Shown in pieces: positions 1 to 10,392 of a DNA stretch of 35,879 nucleotides. The translations under genes were made by a program, and so were the position numbers. The stretch is taken from the NCBI GenBank assembly GCA_023140215.1, contig JAGLMC010000019.1, positions 1-35,879 on the forward strand, written 5' to 3'. Origin of the DNA: Alphaproteobacteria bacterium (lineage in GTDB: Bacteria; Pseudomonadota; Alphaproteobacteria; Micavibrionales; Micavibrionaceae). The notes beneath the pieces are model-generated. The model did no database searches and was not told the DNA's origin. It was given only the letters and a program-made list of their open reading frames with translations. Numbering within the stretch: the stretch's first letter is position 1; each line of letters starts with the position of its first letter.

Positions 1-1313
<1,313 letters not shown>

Positions 1314-1327
1314 ATAGCTATAAATAT

Positions 1328-3487
1328 CTAACGGCTGCGAGATCTATCAATATAGGACATAAGAGGAGTTGCTCGCAAAGCTGCAATAATATTGTTTAAA
1401 TGCTTTGTATCATCAACATTAATATCAACAGATAATTCCCAAAAATCAATAGAGCGATTTGTTACTTTTAAATTCACAATATTCCCACCATTTTTGCTAA
1501 TTACGGTTGACATGTTTGATAATGCGCCTGGTTCATTTTGGAATGTAATTTCAAGACGGCCAACATGGGATTGTGGTGAATCCGAATCATCACCCCAAGA
1601 TACATCAAGCCATCTTTCAGGTGTATCTGCAAATGTTTCCAAAGTTTCACAATCTATTGTGTGAATAGTAACACCTTTACCGGTTGTAACAATTCCAACA
1701 ATTCTATCCCCCGGTAAAGGGTGACAGCAACGTGCAAAGTGAACAGCCATACCGGGAATAAGACCTTTAATTGGAATTGGTGCATCGCTATCGTTTAGTG
1801 GTTTAACCATTACGGCCTGATCCATGGCCGTTGACGGACGTTTTGCTATTTTTGTTTCATGATCGGGAAATATAGCCTTAAAGACATCACGTGCAATTAA
1901 AATACCAGAGCCTATATTGGCATAAATATCATTATTTTCATTTAGTTTAAATTGCTCAAGGATATTTGAAACAGTTTTTTCATTGAAGCTATATCCCTCT
2001 TGTTTGAAAATTTTCTGGAGCATTGCCTTGCCAAGTATAATATATTCATCTCGTTGCTGATTACGAATAAATTTTCTAATATGTGAGCGAGCCTTGCCTG
2101 TGACAACAAATCTTTCCCATGTTGGGGATGGTGTTTGTGTTTTTGAGGTGATTACTTCTATTTGATCGCCATTGGATAGTCTGCTATTTAGTGGAGCAAT
2201 TCGGCTATTAATTTTAGCGCCAACACATTTATCACCGACATCAGAGTGAATAGCATAGGCAAAATCAACAGGAGTTGCTCCTGAAGGTAGTTCTATTAAG
2301 TCACCTTTTGGAGAAAAAACATAAACTTGATCTTGGAATAGTTCCAGTTTTGTATTTTCCCAAAAATCTTCTGGAGCTTGCTCTTGCTCCAGAATATCAA
2401 GTAGCTCACGAAGCCAACGATATTTTTTAGCGTCTTTTGTACTAGGATCTTTACCATCTTTATATGCCCAGTGCGCGGCTACACCTAAATCTGCCTGATC
2501 ATTCATTTTATGCGTGCGAATTTGAATTTCAATGCGTTGACGGGAGGGGCCCATTACGGTTGTATGAATAGAGCTATATCCGTTTGGTTTTGGAGTTGAT
2601 ATATAATCTTTAAAACGTCCCGGAACACTTGGATATGCGCCATGAATAATACCAAGAGCTTTATAACATTCATCAGATGTATCAACTAAAATTCGGAAAG
2701 CCATAATGTCTGAAAGTTGTTCAAAAGCTACATTCTTTCTTTGCATTTTCTTCCAGATTGAGTATCGAGTTTTCTCACGACCTATTATTTCTGCTTTAAT
2801 TCCCTCACTGTTAAAAAGTTTTTCCAATTCTTTAATAATGGTTTTAACGATATTAGAGCCCTCTGCGCGCAAAAAAGATAATCTATTAGATATGCTTTCT
2901 CTCGCCTCAGGATTAAGTTGGTTAAATGCTAGATCTTCAAGCTCTTCCTTTATTTTATGGAGTCCGATACGTTCCGCTAGCGGTACATAAATTTCAAGAG
3001 TTTCCAAAGAAATTCTATGTCGCTTTTTTTCTAGAGAAATCCCTTCGATTGTGCGCATGTTATGTAAACGGTCTGCCAGCTTTACTATAAGAACTCGAAT
3101 ATCTTCTGACATGGCTAGCAAGAGTTTACGGAAATTCTCAGCTTGCTTATCTTCTCGATTCTTACTTTCAATTTGGGTAAGTTTACTAACGCCATTAACT
3201 AAATCAGCAATTTCCTTGCCAAAGGCGTTTTTTAGATCTTCATAGGTTGCATCAGTATCTTCTAATGTATCGTGAAGAATGGCCGTTACAATTGTACCGA
3301 CATCCATTTTTAAATCAGCAAGAATGTTAGCTACTTCTATAGGATGCGTATAATATGGTTCACCGGAGGAGCGGAATTGACCTTCATGCATTTTTTTTGC
3401 ATATTGGTAGGCGCTTTCTATAAATCCTGGTTGGAGATCAGAATTATAAGTCTTTATTTGTTTAACAAGATCATATTGTTCTATCAT
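1328..3487 (-). CDS. rel: Bifunctional (p)ppGpp synthetase/hydrolase, Rel/SpoT family
   Basis: This 719-aa protein makes and degrades the stringent-response alarmone (p)ppGpp. Domains in order: HD hydrolase (about 25-180) with H48 and an intact HDTLED motif at 72-77; synthetase (about 235-345) with RFKD at 291-294; TGS domain (about 385-450, starting VYVFSPKGD); a conserved-cysteine region with CCHPLPGD; and a C-terminal ACT domain (about 645-715). The intact HD motif predicts working hydrolase. The RxKD form of the synthetase loop is typical of bifunctional Rel/SpoT enzymes rather than monofunctional RelA (ExDD). It is probably the single long RSH of this organism, as usual in alphaproteobacteria, though that cannot be shown from one window. 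It is convergent with thiC. Confidence 0.97.
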   Translation of the reverse strand: MIEQYDLVKQIKTYNSDLQPGFIESAYQYAKKMHEGQFRSSGEPYYTHPIEVANILADLKMDVGTIVTAILHDTLEDTDATYEDLKNAFGKEIADLVNGVSKLTQIESKNREDKQAENFRKLLLAMSEDIRVLIVKLADRLHNMRTIEGISLEKKRHRISLETLEIYVPLAERIGLHKIKEELEDLAFNQLNPEARESISNRLSFLRAEGSNIVKTIIKELEKLFNSEGIKAEIIGREKTRYSIWKKMQRKNVAFEQLSDIMAFRILVDTSDECYKALGIIHGAYPSVPGRFKDYISTPKPNGYSSIHTTVMGPSRQRIEIQIRTHKMNDQADLGVAAHWAYKDGKDPSTKDAKKYRWLRELLDILEQEQAPEDFWENTKLELFQDQVYVFSPKGDLIELPSGATPVDFAYAIHSDVGDKCVGAKINSRIAPLNSRLSNGDQIEVITSKTQTPSPTWERFVVTGKARSHIRKFIRNQQRDEYIILGKAMLQKIFKQEGYSFNEKTVSNILEQFKLNENNDIYANIGSGILIARDVFKAIFPDHETKIAKRPSTAMDQAVMVKPLNDSDAPIPIKGLIPGMAVHFARCCHPLPGDRIVGIVTTGKGVTIHTIDCETLETFADTPERWLDVSWGDDSDSPQSHVGRLEITFQNEPGALSNMSTVISKNGGNIVNLKVTNRSIDFWELSVDINVDDTKHLNNIIAALRATPLMSYIDRSRSR

Positions 3488-3747
3488 AGTCTACGCAAGA
3501 GTTTCTCTATAGTTCAAAGCCTACCAAGATAGCATGATAATGATTGAATGAAAAAAGAAAAGTCGAAATCTGATATGCTTTTATATATGCTTCTATAAAA
3601 GTAGACATCTTGTATGGTGAAAATGTAAGCGGGAAATAATTATGAAAAATTTGTTCGGATAAAATGTTTAAAAATTTTTGCGGGGAATTCTATAATTACG
3701 ACATATTCTAGACATTATATTACATTTAGTGTATCCATCTGCTTGTC

Positions 3748-5718
3748 ATGATAAAATTATGTATATTACATTTCAGGCGTGTGGGCGTACTGTCAGTATT
3801 TACCGTTTGTATTATTGGTTTTATGTCTATAGCAAGTTTTTCGTGGGCAGGGGATTTTATACCTGTTCCTGAAGAAAAGCCTGTTTTTAACTTTAAAACT
3901 CCACAAGTAAAAAAGAATGTAATTAAGTATTCATTAAGTGATTTTGCAAAAATCTTTTTTGATTCAAAGATATTTTTTGATGATGATATACCGCCTGTTC
4001 CGAAAGCGCGGCCTTTTATATCATCTAATACAGCTATCTCAAAGAATACCGTGAAGCGTTATAAGCGTATTTTTACTTTGCAATCCTCTGGAAATATGGC
4101 GGAAGCAAGTAAAGAAATTGCAAGTCTCAGAGATATGCGGTTTCGTGGTCATGTATTGTATCAGCGTTATATGCATCCAACGGCATATAGGACAAGTTTT
4201 AATGAACTCAGGGAGTGGTTGTTATTATATGCGGATCATCCTAAAGCATTAAAAATTTATAATTTGGCTATGCGAAAAAAACAATCTGATTTTGAAGGAA
4301 GTATATCCAAACCAAAAAAACGAAAAGGTATAGCTAGCGTATGTGATCCTATGGCATATCTAGGACAATCTTATCATTCGGGTAAAAGTCGTTCTGTTTC
4401 TGAAAAACAGCAGGTAAAAAGATTTAAAGAATTTGTTTTTTCTATTATTTATAAAGGAGATTCAACAAAAGCTTATAAAGTTTTACAAAGAGATTCTCGT
4501 GCTAAGTTGCTAGATACTGTTGAGATAGATTTATTACAAGCGAACATTGCTGCTTCTTATTTGTATTCTGGAAAACTTGAGGAAGCTCGTAAGCTTGCTG
4601 TTTCCAGTTCTGCCCGATCTGGGCTGCATGTGCCATTGGCCGGTTGGGTTGCCGGTTTGGTGGAATGGCAAAATGGTAATTATTCAGAAGCTGCCGGATT
4701 TTTTGAAATTACAGCACGTTCGCCCTATGCATCTGGATGGACATCCTCTGCGGGGTCATATTGGGCAGCGCGTTCTCATATGCGTAGCGGGAATGTAAAG
4801 GATGTAAACATATGGCTTAAGCGTGGCACATATCATCCAAGGACGTTTTATGGCTTACTTTCAACACGTTCTCTTGGTTATGATTTCAGTTTTGATTGGA
4901 ATATTCCGAATTTTACAAAAGAGCATCAACAGCTTCTTGAAGGAACTTCCGTTGGAAGACGTGCGATGGATCTTGTCAAAGTAGGGCAGATGCATTTGGC
5001 TGAAGTAGAGTTTTTACATATGGATACAGGTAAGAATGAAGCTATGCGCGATGCGCTGCTTTATTATGCTGCTCATGCTAAACTGGCTGCTCTTGGGCTT
5101 CGTTTAGGCAATCTTGTTTTATCTTCAAAAGGCACATATTACGATACGGCAATTTATCCAACTGGAGCATGGAGTCTTAAAGACGGTTATAAAATTGATC
5201 CGGCGCTTATTCATGGAATTATACGTCAAGAATCGCGTTTTGATGCAATGGCAAAAAGTTCAAGCGGTGCAATGGGTCTTATGCAGCTTATGCCAAGCAC
5301 TGCAAGTTATGTTGATGGAAATAATAAAGCTCATGATTTAACAGATCCTGAAACTAATATTAATATTGGGCAAAAATATATTGAAAATCTGTTGACTGGA
5401 AGGTTTGTGAAAGGTGATCTTGCAGCTCTCCTTGTAGCCTATAATGCAGGGCCCGGAAATTTGGCTCGATGGAAGAAGACTTGGGGAAAAAAGACTTGGG
5501 GGAAAAAGAACAGGGTTGTTGAAGATCCTTTGCTTTTTATTGAACTTCTTCCTTCAAGAGAAACTCGTGTTTATGTTGAGCGTGTGCTAGCTAATTACTG
5601 GATTTATCGTATTCGTGATGGTCTGCCAACACCAACTATGGATTCTATTGCCGCCGGTAAGGTTGCGCGTTATGCGGACGCTGGCTATGTTGCGCCTTAT
5701 AAAGTTGCGGTTAAATAA
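3748..5718 (+). CDS. slt: Periplasmic soluble lytic murein transglycosylase (Slt70-like)
   Basis: This exo-acting transglycosylase cleaves the MurNAc-GlcNAc bond of peptidoglycan and forms 1,6-anhydroMurNAc ends. The 656-aa product begins with a signal peptide (cationic start, hydrophobic core about 11-31, SWA|GD cleavage near 34). Next come a proline-rich region with two VPxxxP-type motifs, a long helical superhelix region, and a C-terminal SLT domain. Catalytic Glu495 sits in IRQESRF, followed by SGAMGLMQLMPSTA and LLVAYNAGPGNL, all classic family motifs. Residues 577-586 are a tandem KTWGK duplication inside the catalytic domain. No good Shine-Dalgarno precedes the ATG, but the signal peptide begins right there. 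Its anhydro products are substrates for the pathway containing nearby anmK. Confidence 0.95.
   Translation: MIKLCILHFRRVGVLSVFTVCIIGFMSIASFSWAGDFIPVPEEKPVFNFKTPQVKKNVIKYSLSDFAKIFFDSKIFFDDDIPPVPKARPFISSNTAISKNTVKRYKRIFTLQSSGNMAEASKEIASLRDMRFRGHVLYQRYMHPTAYRTSFNELREWLLLYADHPKALKIYNLAMRKKQSDFEGSISKPKKRKGIASVCDPMAYLGQSYHSGKSRSVSEKQQVKRFKEFVFSIIYKGDSTKAYKVLQRDSRAKLLDTVEIDLLQANIAASYLYSGKLEEARKLAVSSSARSGLHVPLAGWVAGLVEWQNGNYSEAAGFFEITARSPYASGWTSSAGSYWAARSHMRSGNVKDVNIWLKRGTYHPRTFYGLLSTRSLGYDFSFDWNIPNFTKEHQQLLEGTSVGRRAMDLVKVGQMHLAEVEFLHMDTGKNEAMRDALLYYAAHAKLAALGLRLGNLVLSSKGTYYDTAIYPTGAWSLKDGYKIDPALIHGIIRQESRFDAMAKSSSGAMGLMQLMPSTASYVDGNNKAHDLTDPETNINIGQKYIENLLTGRFVKGDLAALLVAYNAGPGNLARWKKTWGKKTWGKKNRVVEDPLLFIELLPSRETRVYVERVLANYWIYRIRDGLPTPTMDSIAAGKVARYADAGYVAPYKVAVK
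5476..5505 (+). repeat. 15-bp tandem duplication inside slt
   Basis: Two adjacent 15-bp units (5476-5490 and 5491-5505) differ at one base and encode KTWGK twice. The unit is a whole number of codons, so the frame is kept. It lies just after the YNAGPGNL motif of the catalytic domain and looks like a recent slippage event. Confidence 0.85.
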
Positions 5719-5749
5719 AGATTTTAATTATAATGAAATAACGTGAGTA

Positions 5750-7006
5750 TTATTTTGTTTTGATTAGTGCGTGTTTTTTCTTTCCGGATGATAATTTTAT
5801 GTATCCTTCAGCGGTAAGATCATTGTTTGAAATTATATGTTCCAGTGTTTCAATTTTGATATCGTTTATACGTGCTCCTCCGCCCTGAATTAGTCGTTTG
5901 GCTTCTCCTTTTGAGCTAACAAGCGCTGTTTCAACCAATAAGTTAATTACGTTGATACCTGCGTTAAGGCGTTCTTCGTTAATATTAATGCTTGGTAAAT
6001 CATCTCCAACGCTGCCTTGTTCAAATGTTTTTGCAGCAGTGGTTTGTGCGTCTTTAGCAGAGATTTCACCATGACAAAGTTTTGTTGTTTCAAAAGCTAG
6101 AATCTTTTTAGCTTCATTGATTTCCGCACCTTGAAGTGTTTCCAGTCTGGAAATTTCATTTATTGGCAAGGTTGTAAAACGTCGTAGTAGCGTTCCAACC
6201 ATTTCATCATCAACATTACGCCAGTATTGAAAGTAGTCATAAGAACTGAGCATGTCTTTATTTAGCCATATAGCTCCGCTTTCAGTTTTTCCCATTTTCT
6301 TTCCATCCGGTGTGGTAAGCAATGGTGCTGTAAGAGCAAAGAGCTGTGTGCGGTCTGATTTATGACCAAGATCAACGCCGTTGATAATATTTCCCCATTG
6401 GTCAGAACCACCCATTTGCAAGATTGTTCCATATCTCCGGTTTAGTTCAAGAAAATCATAGCCCTGCATAACCATATAGTTAAATTCCAGCAGTGAAAGC
6501 GGGCTTTCACGTTCAAGGCGTGTTTTAACAGAGTCAAAGGAGAGCATGCGGTTGACGGTGAAATATCTTCCATAATCACGCAGGAATTCAAGATATTTTA
6601 ATCCGTCCAGCCAGTCGTTATTATTAACCATCAGAGCATCTGTTTTACCATCGCCATAGCTCAGAAATTGTTTAAAGCAGGTTGATTGAATATGGTTGAT
6701 ATTGGTTTGTATGGTTTCATCATTTAACAATTTGCGCTGTTCATCCTTAAAAGAAGGATCTCCTATTTTTGACGTTCCTCCTCCCATGAGTGTTATTGGT
6801 TTGTGCCCGCTTTGCTGAAACCAGTATAGCATCATGATTCCGGTTAGATTGCCTACATGCAGACTTTGTGCTGTAGCATCAAAACCGATATATGCGCTTT
6901 GTGTGCTTTCATTGAGCTTATTATCAAGCGTATCGAAATTGGAGCACTGGTGAATGAAGCCACGCTCAGTTAATATGTTTAAGAATTCTGATTTGTAATT
7001 ACTCAT
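5750..7006 (-). CDS. tyrS: Tyrosyl-tRNA synthetase
   Basis: This class I aminoacyl-tRNA synthetase charges tRNA-Tyr. With the ATG at 7004-7006 the protein is 418 aa, normal for bacterial TyrRS. The frame stays open upstream to 7204, but that 66-residue extension has no family similarity and would run antisense through anmK, so it is rejected. Motifs: HVGN at 50-53 (HIGH), QMGGSDQWGN near 197-206 (tyrosine and tRNA recognition), KMGKT at 237-241 (KMSKS equivalent), and a C-terminal S4 RNA-binding domain (AKRLIQGGGARIND). The start is only 18 bp from the divergent anmK start and has no visible Shine-Dalgarno, so its promoter must lie inside anmK unless the transcript is nearly leaderless. Confidence 0.96.
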   Translation of the reverse strand: MSNYKSEFLNILTERGFIHQCSNFDTLDNKLNESTQSAYIGFDATAQSLHVGNLTGIMMLYWFQQSGHKPITLMGGGTSKIGDPSFKDEQRKLLNDETIQTNINHIQSTCFKQFLSYGDGKTDALMVNNNDWLDGLKYLEFLRDYGRYFTVNRMLSFDSVKTRLERESPLSLLEFNYMVMQGYDFLELNRRYGTILQMGGSDQWGNIINGVDLGHKSDRTQLFALTAPLLTTPDGKKMGKTESGAIWLNKDMLSSYDYFQYWRNVDDEMVGTLLRRFTTLPINEISRLETLQGAEINEAKKILAFETTKLCHGEISAKDAQTTAAKTFEQGSVGDDLPSININEERLNAGINVINLLVETALVSSKGEAKRLIQGGGARINDIKIETLEHIISNNDLTAEGYIKLSSGKKKHALIKTK

Positions 7007-7024
7007 AATAGAGATGTTATAAGC

Positions 7025-8128
7025 ATGGAACAAAAAAAAGTCTATACAGCAATTGGTTTGATGTCCGGTACTTCTCTTGATGGAGTGGATGCGGCACTGC
7101 TTGAAACTAATGGAAATGAGTATGTAAAGTCGCTTGGTTTTATTTTTATTCCTTATGACGATAAGTTGAAAACATCTATTCGTAGAGTTTTTGGAAAGCA
7201 GCAAAATGATGAAGGGGTTGCGGATGTAGAGCGTGCGTTAACTCTTGTTCATATTGAAGCTGTTAAGAAATTACTCATTGATACGAAACGGGATTTTTCT
7301 GAAATAGATGTGATTGGATTTCACGGACAAACACTTTTTCATGATCTTGTTAATGGCGTAACTGTGCAAATTGGGGATGGCGGATTGCTTGCTCGTGAAA
7401 CTGGAATTGATGTTGTAAATAAAATGAGAAATGAGGATGTTGCTGCCGGTGGGCAGGGCGCTCCTCTTTTACCTCTTTATCACAGAGCTAAAATTTTGGC
7501 TGATAATATTATGCTGCCGGTTGCTGTTTTAAATATTGGCGGAGTCAGTAATGTAACGTGGATTGGTGAGGGAGAAGATAATATTCTGGCGTTTGATACA
7601 GGCTCCGGAAATGCTTTGCTTGATGATTTTATTAAAAAGAGAACCGGAATGAATTTTGATAAGGATGGTCAGATTGCAAGAAATGGGATTTCCAACAAAC
7701 GGATTTTGCATAGTGCTCTTTCTTTAGAATATTTTAATAGGCAAGCTCCGAAATCTCTGGATAGAGATGAATGGAAAAGCGTAGTAATGGCTGTTCAGGG
7801 TTTATCAATAGAAGATGGTGCTGCAACTCTTGCAGATTTTACTATTAATTCTATTAAGCTTGCTGAGGATTTGTTTTTTGAGCCTTCAAAACAATGGGTA
7901 GTTACAGGCGGTGGACGGCATAATCATTATATTATGGATGGATTACGTAGTGTTTTAGCATCCCCCGTTATTCCTGTTGAGGATATAGGCTGGAATGGTG
8001 ATGCATTGGAGGCTGAAGGTTTTGCTTATTTGGCAGTTAGGAGCTTATTAGGTGAGCCTCTTAGTTTACCGACAACTACAGGTGTTCCTATTCCTCAGAC
8101 TGGAGGAACGTTTTATAAAGCTGTTTAA
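7025..8128 (+). CDS. anmK: Anhydro-N-acetylmuramic acid kinase
   Basis: AnmK opens and phosphorylates 1,6-anhydroMurNAc to MurNAc-6-phosphate in cell-wall recycling. The 367-aa length is typical. It belongs to the ASKHA/hexokinase-like kinases and shows the family N-terminal phosphate-binding signature GLMSGTSLDGVDAALLET, then GFHGQT, NIGGVSNVTWI and FDTGSGNALLDDF. The C-terminal VVTGGGRHN is the second nucleotide-binding loop. It is divergent from tyrS, a common neighbour of anmK in proteobacteria, and lies a short distance downstream of a lytic transglycosylase that produces its substrate type. Only a weak GAG lies upstream of the ATG. Confidence 0.96.
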   Translation: MEQKKVYTAIGLMSGTSLDGVDAALLETNGNEYVKSLGFIFIPYDDKLKTSIRRVFGKQQNDEGVADVERALTLVHIEAVKKLLIDTKRDFSEIDVIGFHGQTLFHDLVNGVTVQIGDGGLLARETGIDVVNKMRNEDVAAGGQGAPLLPLYHRAKILADNIMLPVAVLNIGGVSNVTWIGEGEDNILAFDTGSGNALLDDFIKKRTGMNFDKDGQIARNGISNKRILHSALSLEYFNRQAPKSLDRDEWKSVVMAVQGLSIEDGAATLADFTINSIKLAEDLFFEPSKQWVVTGGGRHNHYIMDGLRSVLASPVIPVEDIGWNGDALEAEGFAYLAVRSLLGEPLSLPTTTGVPIPQTGGTFYKAV

Positions 8129-8195
8129 ATTATAGTTATTTAAAAGACTTAAGGGCTTGCTTTTTTTTGTTTGTAATGGCTTTGTATCAGGCATT

Positions 8196-9185
8196 ATGAC
8201 ACGAATTATAAGCGTTAATGATGAAGCTATTAAAGAAGCCGTCCAAATTTTAAAAGATGGTGGTTTAGTGGCTATGCCTACTGAGACTGTCTATGGATTG
8301 GGTGCGAATGCGTTGGATGGAAAAGCCGTTGCTAGAATTTTTGAAGCTAAGGGGCGACCTTCGTTTAATCCCTTGATTGCTCATTTTTATTCTTATGTGC
8401 AGGCTGAAGAGTTTGCTGTATTTAATGAGCAAGCTAAAATCATTGCTCATCATTTATGGCCGGGGCCATTAACGCTTATTTTACCGCGCAAAAAAGATAC
8501 AGGTCTCTCGGAGCTTGCAACAGCCGGTTTGGAGACTTTGGCTGTGCGCGTTCCTAACCATCCGGTAGCGTTGGCTTTGTTAAAAGAGGTTGGTGTACCT
8601 ATAGTTGCGCCGAGTGCTAACAGGTCAGGGAGTCTTAGTCCTACAAGTCCCGCTCATGTTGCTGATAGTCTTGGTGATAAAGTTGATATAATTCTGGCAG
8701 CAGGTTCATGTTCGGTTGGGCTTGAATCTACGGTTTTGGATTTATCTGGAGAGCAGCCTTGTATTTTGCGCCCCGGTGCGATTATTGCCGAGGATATTCA
8801 GCGTGTTTTAGGTGTTCCTGTTTCTTATGATTATGGTGAGAGTTCTACACCAAAATCACCGGGGATGTTATTAAAACATTATGCGCCGGATACTCCTGTG
8901 CGTCTTAATGCTACTGATTTAGGAGTTGGGGAAGCACTTCTGGCATTTGGTTTGTGTAAATTTATTGGTGTTGAAAGTGGTGGTTTTGCTAGTGATTTGC
9001 CTGATACAATGCTTAGGAATTTGAGTGAAGAGGGTGATTTACATGCTGCCGCGTCGAATTTGTTTGCTATGCTTAAGGATCTGGATCAACCGGAACATAA
9101 ATCTATAGCTGTGATGTCTGTGCCGGAAACAGGACTTGGCGTTGCGATTAATGATCGCTTGCGCAGGGCAGCTTCTCAAGGGTAG
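8196..9185 (+). CDS. Threonylcarbamoyl-AMP synthase, Sua5/YwlC type
   Basis: This enzyme makes threonylcarbamoyl-AMP from threonine, bicarbonate and ATP, the first step of t6A37 tRNA modification. The chosen ATG (8196) gives 329 aa. A TTG at 8157 would add 13 hydrophobic residues outside the family, so it is not preferred. The N-terminal YrdC/TsaC domain shows PTETVYGLG at 28-36, KGRPSFNPL at 52-60, LAVRVPNHP, and APSANRSGSLSPTSP. The linker KSPGMLLKHYAPDTPV and the following domain mark the longer Sua5 architecture rather than the short TsaC. The stop is 9 bp upstream of the epimerase start, so the two genes may be cotranscribed. Confidence 0.93.
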   Translation: MTRIISVNDEAIKEAVQILKDGGLVAMPTETVYGLGANALDGKAVARIFEAKGRPSFNPLIAHFYSYVQAEEFAVFNEQAKIIAHHLWPGPLTLILPRKKDTGLSELATAGLETLAVRVPNHPVALALLKEVGVPIVAPSANRSGSLSPTSPAHVADSLGDKVDIILAAGSCSVGLESTVLDLSGEQPCILRPGAIIAEDIQRVLGVPVSYDYGESSTPKSPGMLLKHYAPDTPVRLNATDLGVGEALLAFGLCKFIGVESGGFASDLPDTMLRNLSEEGDLHAAASNLFAMLKDLDQPEHKSIAVMSVPETGLGVAINDRLRRAASQG

Positions 9186-9194
9186 AACAATGAT

Positions 9195-10202
9195 ATGAAG
9201 AAAATACTTGTTACAGGCGTGGCTGGATTTATTGGTTTTCATTATGCCAAAAGATTGTGTGAGGCTGGATACACGGTGCTTGGTATTGATAATCTGAATG
9301 ATTATTATGATGTTTCACTCAAAGAAGTGCGTTTAAAAATACTTGAGCCTTTTGATAATTTTGAATTTGAAAAGCTGGATATTGCTGATCGAACCGGCAT
9401 GGAAAAGCTTTTTATGAGTTATAACCCTGATGTGATAGCACATATCGCTGCGCAGGCCGGTGTGCGCTATTCTATTGATAATCCGCATATTTATGTTGAT
9501 AGTAATTTACAGGGGTTTCTGAATGTACTTGAAGGCGCTCGCCAAACAAGAGCAGGGCATTTGATTTTTGCATCAAGCAGTTCTGTTTATGGCGCTAATA
9601 CGGTTGTGCCGTTTTCAGAGAAACACAATGTAGATCATCCGATTAGCCTTTATGCCGCTACTAAAAAATCTAATGAATTAATGGCGCATAGTTACGCCCA
9701 TCTTTATGGTTTGCCTTGTACCGGTTTGCGATTTTTTACTGTATATGGGGCTTGGGGACGGCCGGATATGGCAGTTTATAAGTTTACCAAAGCTATCTAT
9801 GAAGGACGTAGTATAGATGTTTATAATAATGGAGATATGTTGCGTGACTTTACCTATATTGACGATATCATTGAAGCAATGATGCGTTTGGTGGATAAAA
9901 TTCCCGATTTGGATAGTGAAAGTAAAGCACCATATAAAATCTATAATATTGGAAATAACAGACCTGAGAAGCTTATAGACCTTATTAAATTTATTGAGGC
10001 TGAAACAGGGATAAAGGCCAAGAAAAATATGATGGAGATTCAGCTTGGTGATGTTTATTCGACATATGCTGATATTGATGCTTTATCTGATGCGATTGAT
10101 TTCAAGCCATCTACTTTGCTTAAAGATGGAATTCACAAGTTTGTAGAGTGGTATAAGGATTTTTATCAAATTGATTTAGAGGTAAAATCAAAAATTACAT
10201 AA
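9195..10202 (+). CDS. NAD-dependent epimerase, probable UDP-glucuronate 4-epimerase
   Basis: This 335-aa extended short-chain dehydrogenase probably interconverts UDP-glucuronate and UDP-galacturonate for surface polysaccharide. The Rossmann motif TGVAGFIG (7-14) binds NAD; the serines at 127-130 with SSVYG and the pair Y153/K157 in YAATKK are catalytic. The stretches DNLNDYYDV, HIAAQAGVRYSI and GRPDMA are typical of the CapI/LspL/GAE subgroup and distinguish it from GalE. A closely related UDP-sugar substrate cannot be excluded. It follows the Sua5-type gene by 9 bp and is followed by a 175-bp hairpin-rich gap before gmd, so it may end a transcript there. Confidence 0.88.
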   Translation: MKKILVTGVAGFIGFHYAKRLCEAGYTVLGIDNLNDYYDVSLKEVRLKILEPFDNFEFEKLDIADRTGMEKLFMSYNPDVIAHIAAQAGVRYSIDNPHIYVDSNLQGFLNVLEGARQTRAGHLIFASSSSVYGANTVVPFSEKHNVDHPISLYAATKKSNELMAHSYAHLYGLPCTGLRFFTVYGAWGRPDMAVYKFTKAIYEGRSIDVYNNGDMLRDFTYIDDIIEAMMRLVDKIPDLDSESKAPYKIYNIGNNRPEKLIDLIKFIEAETGIKAKKNMMEIQLGDVYSTYADIDALSDAIDFKPSTLLKDGIHKFVEWYKDFYQIDLEVKSKIT

Positions 10203-10210
10203 TTTTAATG

Positions 10211-10337
10211 ATATAGCATGAGCATTATAAAATAATCATGCTATATAAGGTCGCGACTGCGACCCGCCCCTTATGGGGCGCAGCCTGCGTGGCGTTTGAA
10301 CGCAGATATAAAATGATTTCTTGAATCATTTTATATC
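10211..10337. repeat. Array of five consecutive perfect hairpins (palindromic intergenic element)
   Basis: Five inverted repeats follow each other between the epimerase and gmd. A: 11-bp arms 10211-10221/10236-10246. B: GGTCGC-GACT-GCGACC, 10249-10264. C: CGCCCC-TTAT-GGGGCG, 10265-10280. D: CTGCGT...ACGCAG, 10285-10305, with GGCGTTTGA as its loop. E: 14-bp arms 10105-offset equivalent at 10105+, that is 10305-10318 and 10324-10337, loop TCTTG. All arms pair perfectly. B to D are GC-rich in an AT-rich setting. The segment from GACTGC (10255) to GTTTGA (10299) resembles 16284-16326 in motif order and length. A non-coding mobile palindromic repeat or a processing/termination region is possible; no coding frame is evident. 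Confidence 0.8.
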
Positions 10338-10392
10338 GCATAGACTATAGAAAAATTTTGCATTTAGTAATGAAGTCGTGCAATTTGCCGTT

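Noticed and set aside
3488-3747. Small genes or RNA in the 260-bp gap between rel and slt
   Set aside because: Only a seven-codon frame and an 8-bp inverted repeat (3578-3601) are visible; nothing convincing.
7007-7204. N-terminal extension of tyrS by 66 residues
   Set aside because: The added residues have no TyrRS similarity and lie antisense within anmK; the 418-aa form has the normal length.
8157-8195. TTG start for the Sua5-type gene
   Set aside because: The 13 added residues are outside the family, and an ATG follows at the expected place.
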